The notes under the pieces are model-generated. The model saw nothing but the letters and a program-made list of their open reading frames with translations, was not told the DNA's origin and made no database searches. Positions 21,904-32,400 of a stretch of 64,000 nt of DNA are shown piece by piece. This DNA is from Phanerodontia chrysosporium. Its lineage: Eukaryota > Basidiomycota > Agaricomycetes > Polyporales > Phanerochaetaceae. Position 1 is the first letter of the stretch. Each line of letters starts with the position of its first letter. The stretch covers positions 1 to 64,000 of the forward strand of contig MJGA01000066.1 of assembly GCA_001910725.1 (NCBI GenBank). The letters run 5' to 3'. The position numbers and the translations under genes are program-made.

Positions 21904-21927
21904 GGGGGGGGGGGGGGGGAGGGGGGG
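21904..21927. repeat. Poly-G/poly-C tract in the FAD oxidase leader
   Basis: Sixteen G, one A and seven more G on the plus strand, 35 nt before the ATG of the FAD oxidase on the minus strand. It would be a C tract in the 5' leader or core promoter. Confidence 0.85.
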
Positions 21928-22049
21928 TTGTCGCACAGCGTATCTCGAGGAAAGCGCAGGTCGTATGTATTGCGGAGATAGTGATGATTGAATTCTACTG
22001 CCATCGACAAGACAGACATGAGGAATGGACCCAGTGGGGCGATGCCTCC

Positions 22050-23920
22050 AAATGCAACGCTCTGTGCGAACCGTCAAGTTAGCTCCCGAAGTATAGACTC
22101 ATTCATCGCGTGCACACACTGGTCTCCCAATCGCGCTCCGCCGCATAAGACTACCCCGTTTTCGCAGCGGACTGTGCGCGTACCAGACGTGCGTAGGGTG
22201 ACAGGACTGCCGGGGAGACACGTCAGGTTGTTGTACTTCAACATGCAGGCAGTCGTACGGCATGACATGGCCCCGGCAAATGAGCAGCTGACACGTCTCT
22301 AAACGGTGTCACACTCTGGCAGTAGGTTTGTTAGAACGTCTGGCGTAGAGCGAGCACGGTGGATCAGACGCACCTGCGACGGCCAAGCCATCCGCTCTCG
22401 CATCATGGCACCTCCTTCAGAAACTGCTGCGCAGTGGGATGGGACCATCATAATCACATCAACTCCATGCCTTCCCAGCATAAAACGTGCCAGTCGTCGC
22501 CTCGCTGCCGTTCTACGTCAAGCCTTCACGCATGTCGCCCCGCAATCCAGAAACCAAGGGCGATCTCACTGCGAGAAGAGAAGGTGTCCATTCTTGTAGT
22601 ATGCGTCAAGTATACTGGACGTAAGGCTGAGATTAAGCCAGGGGGAAGGGCTGCTGCGCGAGCGAAGTGGACAGGGGCAAGCAGAGAACTCAGGCGTCTA
22701 CCGACGCGCGTGGCGGTTGGCGTATATTCCGAGAATACGCCGAAAGCATACTCGCCAGGGCGCACGGGACGTCACGCTCAGTCTTCACACAACTCTGCTT
22801 AGTTTGCGCATTATTCTGGAGACCCTGAATCAGTACACATCCCGGGGGAGAAAAAATGAGAAAAAAAAGAAAAGAAGAAGAAAAGGGGGGAAAGAGGACT
22901 ACATGTCGATGTGTGCGTTGAAGACGATGACATCCGGTTTGTCATGATGGTCTGCTGCCGCTATAAGGGCATTTTTGAGTGAGGCATTAAATGCGTAAAC
23001 GAAGAAAATTGTATTCCGTTCTACCTTGTGGACGTCGGAGGTTCTTGTTCCCCTTTGGCGCACTTGTAGGAATTGGCCCCATTTCTATTTCTATATTTAA
23101 AAATGTTGGATCGGAGCAGCTCAAGTCGTTCAAGTCGTGCGCAGAGCAGACCGGCATATTGGAGCGACGGACATCGACGTTGGGACGGAAGAGGCGCAGG
23201 TGTGCTGAGAATGGGAATGCGATCAGACTTGTGGCGTCCGGCATGATCCCGGCTTCTGCAGGTTGGATTTTACAAGCGCTCACGAGTCGAGGAGGGCCTG
23301 CGTGCAGACACAACCCCCCTCATTCGTATTCCTGTTTGTCCTTATATCACAGGGCTCTAACTCATTTTGTACAATGAGAAAATAGCGTACCAAACTTCCC
23401 GCACACTCTAATGGCCAAAGGACAGGCGGAGCCAATGTGAACGAGCGTAGGTTGCCAGTGGTGCGTGCTAAACATAGGCCAACCTGAGTTGAACTACTAG
23501 TCGCTGACGTCGTTTCGCATTTGTCAGACGATGGTACCGAGGTCTCGCTGAAGAGATTTACAGAATGAACTCCGTGGACTGCCTGCCAAGTCGCGCTCAG
23601 CGTGGATACTACGCGGGTCTTTCACGGACGTTCAGCGGATCTTGAGATACGTCCGTCAGGCCGCAGCATCTACCATATCCGCCATATGATAACAGTCTAA
23701 CTGAGGCCTTCGACAGGCGCATTGGTCCAAGCATGGTATGTCGACTCCGGTTAGACTGGCGGGATGTCACTAATCGGATGGGAACAAATGCCCCAGCGAG
23801 GTATACTCGATCATCCAACTATCGTACATACGCCGACTTCGATCAATGCAACGCACGCACTGAGGCGATACTGTGTACACCACGGCTAAGTCTCACCGGC
23901 CTCCGCCGCGAGGGACGACA
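22050..23920. other. Intergenic region with purine tract
   Basis: About 1.9 kb without a supported gene. A strongly purine-rich stretch (A and G only, about 22851-22898) lies inside. The frame at 22991-23377 (+) has no recognisable domain and I do not call it. Confidence 0.45.
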
Positions 23921-23971
23921 ACCTTATAAGCAGTCCTCGCCACTGTCCAGAGCCGTACCCAAGCTACCATC

Positions 23972-24133
23972 ATGAGGTTCGCTCTTCCTGCCCTTGTCGT
24001 GCTTCTTGGAAGCGCCCATGTCATTGTCGCAACGGTCGTCTGCCCGCTTGCGTGTCAAGCGTTTTTCGATAAACCGACCGGGACAATCCCGCCAGCATGC
24101 ATCACCTGCCCGTCCCCGGGCCCAGTGCGGTAG
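23972..24133 (+). CDS. Small secreted cysteine peptide 8 (53 aa)
   Basis: Canonical member on the plus strand. Signal peptide MRFALPALVVLLGSAHVIVA (1-20). The mature part is V-C-P-L-A-C-Q-A-F-F-D-K-P-T-G-T-I-P, then A-C-I-T-C-P-S-P-G-P-V-R. TTATAAG at 23924-23930 lies 42 nt upstream of the ATG. After the TAG there are nine bases and then GTGCGT, with acceptor ATGACAG near 24198, so the 3'-UTR intron is conserved here as well. Its core is closest to peptide 3 (CPLAC, FFD-PTG). Function unknown. Confidence 0.75.
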   Translation: MRFALPALVVLLGSAHVIVATVVCPLACQAFFDKPTGTIPPACITCPSPGPVR

Positions 24134-24681
24134 TTATTGAAGGTGCGTAGTATTACTGCATTTTCCTTCGAAGCTTAGTCTCTGATTATGCCATGACAGA
24201 GGCAGTGACGTCTCAGCAGGAACACAGCAAATTCGCAGGCCGTATTCCAAGTGGTATGTCTCGCGGCTCCCAACTCAAGCAGTACATTAATGCGTGCAGT
24301 ATCTAGTCAAATAATTCTGTCGTCTGTTTGAGCAGCTATGAGATAATATTGTCTCGAAATGCGATAGCTACCCGTGCGCAACCGGCGGCTGCGAATGTTT
24401 AATTTATGGTAGCCTCGCGCCTCGACACATGATGAACAAGCTGCACCATCCCTTTCATAGTTTGACTATGTCAGCACCAGACCGATAAGAGTGGCATACT
24501 GTCAAAAGACTGAGTCAGCAATGTACGAGTAGCTGTGCATGCTAACAATGTGCCATTGACAGGTCGCAGCAATCCTCCAGGTTCCGTGTGAACGGCGGCC
24601 AAAGTAGACCGATCATCTGCGGCTCAGTTCACTCTTATGACGCGGACGACGCAGCTGCCAATCCAAAGCAGGAGAATAGCC

Positions 24682-24851
24682 ATGAGGCTCGCTGCCCCGG
24701 TTCTCTCTTGCTTTTCCTCAATTGTGCCCATGCCGCGGTCGCACCTGCGGTTTGCCCGCTGTTCCGACTCGCGCTTCTCGGCTCGGAGAAGCCGACGGGA
24801 ACTGTCCCGCTTGCGTGCGCACCATGCAGTACTCCTAGCGCGTTACCGTAA
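24682..24851 (+). pseudogene. Small secreted cysteine peptide 9, one-base frameshift
   Basis: Starts MRLAAPV- like its neighbours, then falls out of frame. From about 24705 a second frame continues with L-L-L-F-L-N-C-A-H-A-A-V-A, A-V-C-P-L-F-R, K-P-T-G-T-V-P-L and A-C-A-P-C-S-T-P, ending at the TAA at 24849-24851. One added base in the CCGG at about 24697-24700 would restore a complete family member next to peptide 8 (about 550 bp away, same strand). The mature part also lacks the second cysteine of CPxxC (C-P-L-F-R) and the FF pair, so real decay is plausible besides a base error. No TATA box was found at the usual distance. Confidence 0.6.
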
Positions 24852-25573
24852 CGTGCCCAAGTGTACGTTCCATGCTCGGCTGTAAGTTTGCAATGATTAT
24901 ATCTCAACCCTATGCTACGCCGCACTGAACACGGTTTATTAGTGGCATGTCGAGACATAGCACCCGATGGGAAGGTAAGATCACCCGTTGACTGTCAATA
25001 TGTTCGTCTCTGATGTTGATTGACTATTTGTTGCCCAACGGATGTCACTTTGCGCGACGTATACCCACGCTTATCGCACTTACAATGCTGCCACGTGCGC
25101 ACGTTCGACAGACACAATCGTGACATGATTGCGGGTCTGGCTGGCATATACATGTTGCGACATCGAGCGGTCTGTGGCAGCAGCTCATAGGTCAGCTGGT
25201 CCGACGCGGGGTATCTCTGACGAGCGCCATGGATCCTACCAATTGCGTGTTTGCATCCCTTTCGCGAAGCAAGATCGAGGAGACACCGTTCACTCCCATG
25301 CAACACATGGTGCGGAAGAAACGTGACCTTTACCATCAGTCCCTCGATAGAGATAGAACATGTAAGAATGTCAACCTCTTATATCGTCTGCAACAGACTA
25401 GCGTGGAAGTGTACTGAATCAGTGTTGTTCCAGAGATAGAGGCCTTGTTGACAAAGCGGTGCCACCATGCCGAGTTATGAGCCTCCTTCCGGTGACAAAG
25501 GAGCCGCCGGACGAGCTCCGTATAAAAAGGTGGGAGCAGCTTCCGAAGAGGACCCACACTCACTTCGCAAGCC

Positions 25574-25684
25574 ATGAATCTGAAGCTCGCAGCCCTCGTT
25601 GTCGTGGTCGCGGTCGTAAAGGTCGCTCTCGCCGCGCCCATTGTTCCGTGCACCGGGCAACCGAACCCTGTCTGTGGACAGTAG
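25574..25684 (+). CDS. Small secreted peptide 10 (36 aa)
   Basis: Very short: a signal peptide of 20 residues (M-N-L-K-L-A-A-L-V-V-V core, ending K-V-A-L-A) and a 16-residue mature peptide A-P-I-V-P-C-T-G-Q-P-N-P-V-C-G-Q with two cysteines. It lacks the FF/PTG core but shares the gene plan: TATAAAAA at 25521-25528, 46 nt before the ATG, and a GTGAGT donor four bases after the TAG, with a TGCTAAT branch site and a GCGCAG acceptor near 25748. A two-cysteine loop peptide is possible. Being so short it could be a chance frame, but the TATA box, signal peptide and splice donor argue otherwise. Confidence 0.55.
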   Translation: MNLKLAALVVVVAVVKVALAAPIVPCTGQPNPVCGQ

Positions 25685-26426
25685 ATCGGTGAGTGCGCGT
25701 CCGAGCTGTGTACACAGTCTTGCTAATGCGTCGTCGATCGTGCGCAGACATCTTACCGCCATTTGGAGGCTCCACGACGAAGTGAGTGCGGAGTGTAGCA
25801 CGCGGCCGGTGAGCCACTTCGGCTACCCGGACCGTCGCCACGACGTGCTCGACTCTGACGAGATGAGGGTCTAGGTGAACACTTGGGATAGTCTTGGGCT
25901 TGGCCTCAGTAGAGACGGTGGTCACAAGACGAATACCACGCATGATATATAATGATGTTTCACCTCGCTATGCGACTGAGTGTGAGGAATATCATGCATA
26001 AGCGTGCAAGGGCCTTCGCAAGAGCTGACGTGTTAGTTCAATGATACGGCGAGCGTGGCTCGACTCGAAGGGTTGTACCACCCCTCAAGCTGTTCATGTC
26101 GTGGTTTAGCAAGAGACTCTACTCCTAGCTCGAAGCTGACGGTACACTCACCGGATAACCGAGACTCGTGAGCCATCGGGCAACTCGCTTCCCCAGTCGC
26201 GGCCGAGCGGCCGCTGGGCCTTCCAGCGGCGTCCGAACATTCCTCAGTCTCCAGCTTTACCAATCACCCCTCAGATTTCGTTCGAGCGACCACTGATAGC
26301 GGCTGCTGGCATGTCTTCGCACTCTAAAACCCATACCGTAACGATGGTCGGTCCTTACATTGCAGAAAAAAGTGTTGTCGCGTCCAGCCGACAATATACA
26401 AACCCATGTCTGCATCCACCCGAACC

Positions 26427-27646
26427 TCAGACCCAGTTCAAGAATGCATTCCATCGTGCTGTGACGGTGGCGGCATTTCCATTGCTCCAGGCCTGCAGCA
26501 CTCTCGGCTTAGCATCGAAGAAGGCTCGTGAGCGGAGTATCAAAGATACTCACCGTCACTGCATCATTCATAGCCTTGTTGGCGGCTGCGCGCGGGCTTG
26601 TCGGGCGGCTCTTGGTGGTCGAGTCGCTCAGCTTTGCGAGTGCGGCTGTGACGAAGGATGACTGTGCGGCGCGCTGCATGATCATCTCGCGTGCCAGCTT
26701 GTCGAGCTCTGCTGCGAGGGCCTTGGTGCTGTCCCGGACTACATTGTTCTGATAGTATGCGTGAACTGCGTTTACCTCAGGCGATGCCGCAGGATGATCG
26801 CGGTCGTAGAGGAATGCTGCCACAACGTTCTTTTTCTATCATGGAGCACGCATCAGGGCCACAAACGGATACGAATACCTCGGTCTACGTACCACTCCGT
26901 TAATGACCTTTGGCAGGAAGACTGTGTTAGTCTTGCCGTTTATGGCATCGAACAGTGGCTGGAGCATCTCCTTCTTGAAGTCAGAGAGCTTGGAGTCTTT
27001 GGAGAGTCCAAGTGCGTCGGCAATGCCAGTTAGGGCAGAGCACACTCCATTCGGTGCCTCAAACGTTCTGGCCAAGAACTGAAGCTCCAATGCATGGTCT
27101 ATGGTAACAGCATGTTAGCAGAGTAGTCGGTATCGTTGTTGGCATCCCCGGACACTTACCACACTCCGCTGTCGAATCGGCAGGTTCCCCTGTTCTTGTG
27201 ACCTACAGAAGCAAAGGGGTCCATTAGCTCAGATAAATTGCGCTCTAGCAAGTCAACTTACAGCTGATAAGACATTGGTGTTTGTGTTCCACGTGAATTG
27301 CAGATTGTTTATCTTGCACTTGTCCCGCACCGCGCCTCGCGAGTTGATTCCGCACACGGGAGTCCCAGTACCCCGACGGTCCAAGATTTCAATCGTCTAT
27401 ATAATGACGCGAGGCTCATTAGTAGCCGTCAACATTTCCCGAGTAGTAACATACTCCGTTCGGAGAAATCTTGGCAGAGTGACCGAATAACTGATTTTTG
27501 TCAGGAGATCCCGGTGAATCGAGGATCATGTGTAGCGGGAGAGGACATACGTCATTAAATGTAACAACCGGTGCCGCAAATGAGACACCAGCGGAAAGAA
27601 GAAGCAGGAACAAAATGTGAAGAGAAGCGAAGTACATGACCTGCAT
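26427..27646 (-). CDS. Secreted protein of unknown family, copy A (275 aa)
   Basis: Six exons: 27551-27646, 27262-27396, 27160-27202, 26893-27098, 26554-26835, 26427-26492. All junctions keep frame and match copy B in position and phase. The signal peptide (M-Q-V-M-Y-F-A-S-L-H start, ending V-S-F-A-A) is followed by L-D-R-R-G-T-G-T-P-V-C-G-I-N, then V-T-R-T-G-E-P-A-D-S-T-A-E-C, L-A-R-T-F-E, N-G-V-C, I-F/V-F-L-P-K-V-I-N-G and A-S-P-E-V-N-A-V, ending R-W-N-A-F-L-N-W-V. Five cysteines lie in the N-terminal half of the mature part. A TATATAGGG box lies near 27773. I do not recognise the family. Secretion is inferred from the signal peptide. Confidence 0.8.
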
Positions 27647-28300
27647 GATAATAGCTTGAGCCAAGACGAAGCACCGGCCAGCGGCAACAGGTTCTGAGAT
27701 AACAGGATAGGAAGAAAGGTTCAGACCGAGGCGATACCGGGAGTAAGTGGAATCTCTCACCCTATATACCCTTCCACAAACGCCGCTGCGGCGAGGTATA
27801 TACGGCGGCGGTTTCTCTTACACATCGGCCTCCGCGCTGAGTAACTTCGAGTCGGTGATCCAGACTAACAGTATCGTTTGGTCTCTGAAATGATTGATCT
27901 GTGACTGAGCGCAGGATAGTCAACCACCTCTCATACATCAGCCAAGGTACCGGTGCAAGAAACGACTACGCCTCTTGGTGAGAGGGTATCACTGGGTGGA
28001 GCGTGAACTAACGAACATCATCATTGGTTCGAATGCGCGCCCTTCAAGACCTGAAGCCTGCTCACCGCTCGAACGCAGAGGGGGCAGTGCTCGTGTCAAT
28101 GAAACACCGTGACGCCGAGATAGTCGGTGTTGAGTTTCCTGATGTATCGCGGGAGCTTCGGGACACGTTCAAACTCTACGGCAGTCTGACGCTCTTCCAG
28201 ACGTGATATAAGCAGCAGGCGGCGCATATCGATTGAAGGGTGTGCCCTAGGTGGACGGCCCGGGCGACTGCTTACTCAAGAGCGACTACTGCTACAGGCT

Positions 28301-29503
28301 CTATACCCAGTTCAAGAACTGGCCCCACCGCCCCGCAATGGTGACAGCGTTCGCGGCGCCGGGAGCGTTGGCATTCTGCCAGGCCTGCGATGGGTTCGCG
28401 TCAGAGCGCCGAGTCATGTGAGCCAACATACGCGAGGTGCTCACCGTTACAGCGGCGCTGATGGCGTTCTGCGCGGCCTCACGCTCGCTAGTCGGGCGCC
28501 GTGAGGTCGTCGACGTCTTCATTCCGGCGAGCGCGGCTGCAACGCCCGGCGACTGCGAGGCGCGCTGCGTGATCATCTGATGGGCCAGCGTGTCGAGCTG
28601 CGCGGCGAGATTGTTGGTGCTCGTCCGGATCGAGGGGTTCTGATAGTACGTGCGCACAGCGTTCACCTCGGGGGAAGCTGCAGGCTGTGGGTTTCCCCAG
28701 AGGAAAGCATGCATAACGTCCCGTTTCTAAGGCGAACTGCACGTCAGGGCACGGGATGACTAGGGAGTCTAACTCGCTCCTACCATTCCGTTGATGACTT
28801 TCGGCAGAAATATGGTGTTCGTCTTGGCATTGATGGCCTTGAAGAGCGGGTCAAGCATCGACACCTTGAAGTCGCTGACCTTGGACAGCCTCGGCAGTCC
28901 GGCGGCGTTGGAGATGGCATCGAGCGCTGTGCACACGCCGTTGACCTCAAAGGTCCTGGCCAACACCTGCAGTTCGAGCGCATGGTCTAGCAGGATGTGA
29001 GAAAAAATCTCTTCCCACCACTTGAGTGGCCTGTTATACTTACCGCATTCTGCGGTCGAATCGGCAGGTTCACCAGTTCTTGTGACCTGTAGGTTGTACT
29101 GTCAGCACAGTAGTCGCGCTTGTGAAACAGTACTGACAGCTGTGAGAACTTTCTTGTCCATGTCCCACGTGTACTGCAAATTATTCTCCTTGCAGAGATC
29201 TCGGACGTTGAGTCGCGAATCGATCCCACAAACAGGGGTGCCAGAACGGCGGTCGAGTGTCACCAGCTAGGCATTCTTGTGAGCTCATCCGCGATCTGGT
29301 GTACGCCTAGTGTTTACGCACCCCATCGGAAACGTTGCTCGACCGCCCGAAAGTCTAGAGGACCGCATGAGTATTACAAAATGATAAGCGAGACTTGGAT
29401 GGGCGGTACTCACCTTGTCAAATGTCAATGGCGCTGCGTGAGAGAGACTGGAGAAGAGCAGAATGAACGAGATATGAATGAGTGTGAAGCGCATGGTTGG
29501 CAT
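28301..29503 (-). CDS. Secreted protein of unknown family, copy B (276 aa)
   Basis: Paralogue of copy A in tandem, same strand, 650 bp upstream of its promoter. Exons: 29414-29503, 29138-29266, 29044-29086, 28784-28986, 28445-28726, 28301-28384. Exons 3 and 5 have exactly the same lengths as in copy A (43 and 282 nt). It starts M-P-T-M-R-F-T-L-I-H; both copies share the M-x-x-M start. Conserved blocks: L-D-R-R-S-G-T-P-V-C-G-I-D-S-R, E-P-A-D-S-T-A-E-C, L-A-R-T-F-E, N-T-I-F-L-P-K-V-I-N-G-M, A-S-P-E-V-N-A-V, A-N-A-V-T-I-A-G-R-W-G-Q-F-L-N-W-V. A TATAAAAC box (rev.) lies near 29627-29634. Conserved cysteines and introns show both copies are or recently were functional. Role unknown. Confidence 0.8.
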
Positions 29504-29649
29504 GAGAACGGTTTAGGAGATAAATTAGAATGAACAACGCCGGCCAGCAGCGGAAAGTGAAGAATTAAGAAGGTAGAGAGAAGCGGTGAGGAACAGGAAT
29601 GAGCATTAGCAGCTATCGTGCTCACCGTTTTATACGTGCACGCAAGTCC

Positions 29650-31240
29650 TGTATGTGCCCAGATTCTACACGCCAGCGAGAGCACATCATCTGGACACAG
29701 AGTCTCAGCAGCGACGCCTGATCCCTGCGATGATGGTTCTCTTCCGGGCGCACAAAAGTGAGCCGTAGCTCGTCGACATTCTGCAAAGCACGCGCCGCAC
29801 CTGATCTGCCCGTAATCACGTCAGTACAGAAGCATCACGCGATGAAACGAGACGCGTGGATACAAGCACCTCTGGCGCGGATTTTCGTATCGTGTTGCTT
29901 CAGCACACGAGAGAGGCAGTATGGATGTCAACGGGACATCGTATTGGAGTACTCACCGCGTGCCTTGGACCTTGCTTGATGGTGTCCCGACGCTTTCATA
30001 CAAGGTTCTAGGCGCACCATACACCCTGACCGGAGTGATCGTTTGCGAGCATCGCAGTAAGAGACGCCGAATCGAAGCCAAAGGCGAGGGCTAGCAGGTA
30101 AGACTTTTCGCAGGGCATTCCCGCATCGAATCCTCCGTCCGCAGAGGTGGAAGGCACCTATGTCATCGGTTCAGCGATCGTGCATCACGTGGAAAAACGC
30201 TCAACAAAACAAACCCGCAGATCTTCATGCATGAGCAGCACACATGCTACGCTTGGGTATGACTCTCTGCCATCGCAGGGATGATGCAGGAGGCGATGTC
30301 TGCGTCGGCGGCACGATCGAGAACAGCGCTCGCGTGGCTCGGATCTTACCGGGCATTCTCGTTTAAGCAAGTGGTGTTGTTGGCGCTGAGGCCTTCTTTC
30401 CGAACCACAGCCTGCTCGCGGCACACGACAGCAAGTCCTTCCGCGCTACCACCTCCGCTCACTACTGGCAAACGTAAGGAGCGCTCTGCGAGTTATTCTA
30501 ACTATATCTCACGGACCCCTGCCCAGGAGAGATCAGGATTCGCATAGCATGGTTGCTATCCGATGAACGCTCTGCAAGCGTTCAAACTCGGTCGGTGCTA
30601 CACCACAGAGCTTCGTCGCACCTGAGGTTCGAAGGCGCAATTTTGCATCATTTACAGTTTTGTTCTTGCTCTAGAGCTCCGTACCCATATCTCAATGACC
30701 AGTGAGTGCTGCGGCAGTTGCAATTCTCACCACACTCACCCCTGCGTCGACAGCTTGTCCATTCCTCGAGTCGAGACTCATCCAGGGCTCGCATTTGAAA
30801 CCTTTGCTGCGAAGCTCAACCCCATACTTGTGGTGTGTAGGTACCACTCGTACTCTGCGCCTATCGCCACGGGAAATCCGTTGACAGTTCATGAGAACCA
30901 GGAACGCCACAGAACTGTCACGAGCACCTGAACGGCTGGTTTCTGTCTCTACGTGTCGTGTCGCATGATATTCACTCACTCTGTGTCGCTCTGGCGTAGT
31001 TGCGTCCCTGCTGCGCGAACGGATATGGTACAGGACTGTCGAGAGGGTATCGCGTCTTGACAACTCGCTGTGTGAGCACTACCGCGTCGGGTGCGTCGTC
31101 TTCCACCCCTGGCCAGGCACAACCGCCTAACGCAGTAAGAGGACCGCACAGTGGTGCTATTGCAACGGGTGCCTCGTTGGCCCGGGCGAACGATGGGCGA
31201 ACAAATTTGATAACCTGAAGGGCGCCTGGCAAGAGTCGTC
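29650..31240. other. Intergenic region
   Basis: No supported gene between copy B and peptide 11. Frames such as 30972-31625 (-) and 30185-30424 (-) lack domains or a start context and overlap the peptide 11 promoter. Confidence 0.4.
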
Positions 31241-31301
31241 GCCTATAAAGCACAGCGACGAGGCTCGGGGAACACCGGACACAGACACACACAAGCTCAA
31301 G

Positions 31302-31451
31302 ATGAAGCTCATTACCTGTGCCTGCGTTGTCGTCTTCTGCGCCGCTCAGGTCGCCCTTGCGATCCCTACCCCTCCCACAGGCGTCGTTCGAGTTCCACTC
31401 CCTACCCCCGAGCCCGACAAGTTTCCGCCTATTACAATCATCATTGGTTGA
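31302..31451 (+). CDS. Small secreted peptide 11 (49 aa), cysteine-free mature part
   Basis: The signal peptide (M-K-L-I-T-C-A-C-V-V-V-F-C-A-A-Q-V-A-L-A) matches the family style. The mature 29 residues, I-P-T-P-P-T-G-V-V-R-V-P-L-P-T-P then E-P-D-K-F-P-P-I-T-I-I-I-G, contain no cysteine. A P-P-T-G remains that may echo the family PTG. CTATAAAG at 31243-31250 is 52 nt upstream of the ATG. The TGA is followed 22 nt later by GTATGC, a weak donor. The architecture is shared with peptides 1-10, so I treat it as a relative or a convergent member. Function unknown. Confidence 0.6.
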   Translation: MKLITCACVVVFCAAQVALAIPTPPTGVVRVPLPTPEPDKFPPITIIIG

Positions 31452-32211
31452 CATGGGGCAATTGTCATATGGTATGCACATGATACTGCTCTTCGACTGA
31501 TGAAATGTCCGATCTGACCCTCTTTGACAAGGTGTATGACCGTCGGAGGATGTCTTCGAAGGAATATATCGGTCGGACGTCGCTGGAGTGGTGTAGGGCT
31601 GCTTGAGAATGCCATCCCAATGCATATGTCTAGCCGCTCATTCCCTCACGTATGGGCTCCGCTGCGTGATGAATTACGCTTCAACTGCCTTGAAACGCAT
31701 TCAGACGACGGCGAATAAACCGAGCGGCTATGCCGTGTGACTGATCGCTCTCCTGCGAGCCAGGGCCTGAGGCCGGCGAACCAGGGGGTCTAGATCCGCC
31801 ATCGGCGATCCTGTGAGAAGAATGCGCATAATCTGTAATTCGTCCTACGAAGCGCGCCGATAAGGCGCGAAGCATACATACCTGTCGGTCGTACAAGAGC
31901 GGGCTGATTGGGCTTCCCCTGAAACCGTGGGGTCATTCGCACACTCCCAGGGCGAGGTTTTCGGTGGACGAGCTGGCAGAGAATATCCAGCACACATGCA
32001 TCTCGTCTAAGACCTAAGTGCAGCACCTCTGGCGGCGGCTCAATAGTGCAATGTGTTCACCCAGCGTATTATACCATGATAATGCGCATTGTTTAGAGTT
32101 GCACATGAAACAATGCCTCATCGGTCGCTTCCAGGACGTAGTTCTGAGGCGGTAGTATCCGGCGATCTCGCACTTGTTAGGGACACGGCTGCGAGAACAA
32201 CATACACCCTT

Positions 32212-32400
32212 TCAGTTAAAGGACTGGGCACAATGGCCGGCAACAGTGACAGCGTTCGCCGCCTCTGAAGTGCTAGCATTCTGGCAAGCCTGAATGCATT
32301 CACATAAGCGTCAAACACGCAAGGCAGAATACGCACCAAACTCACCGTAGCCGCAACATCGATGGCGGCCCACGAGGGAGTCTGCGGCTCAAGGGCGTTG
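32212..32400 (-). pseudogene. Decayed third copy of the 275-aa secreted protein (3' end)
   Basis: The last exon (32212-32289) reads A-C-Q-N-A-S-T-S-E-A-A-N-A-V-T-V-A-G-H-C-A-Q-S-F-N and stop, against A-W-Q-N-A-N-A-P-G-A-A-N-A-V-T-I-A-G in copy B. It is preceded by an intron with CAG acceptor and GTGAGT donor (32345) at the same phase, and by exon remnant A-A-T. The W of R-W and the terminal N-W-V are lost. Upstream homology fades, and no signal peptide or other exons were found. Confidence 0.65.

Noticed and set aside
28020..28040. GGTTCGAAT words (here and near 30630) as tRNA T-loops
   Set aside because: No matching acceptor, D or anticodon stems around them.
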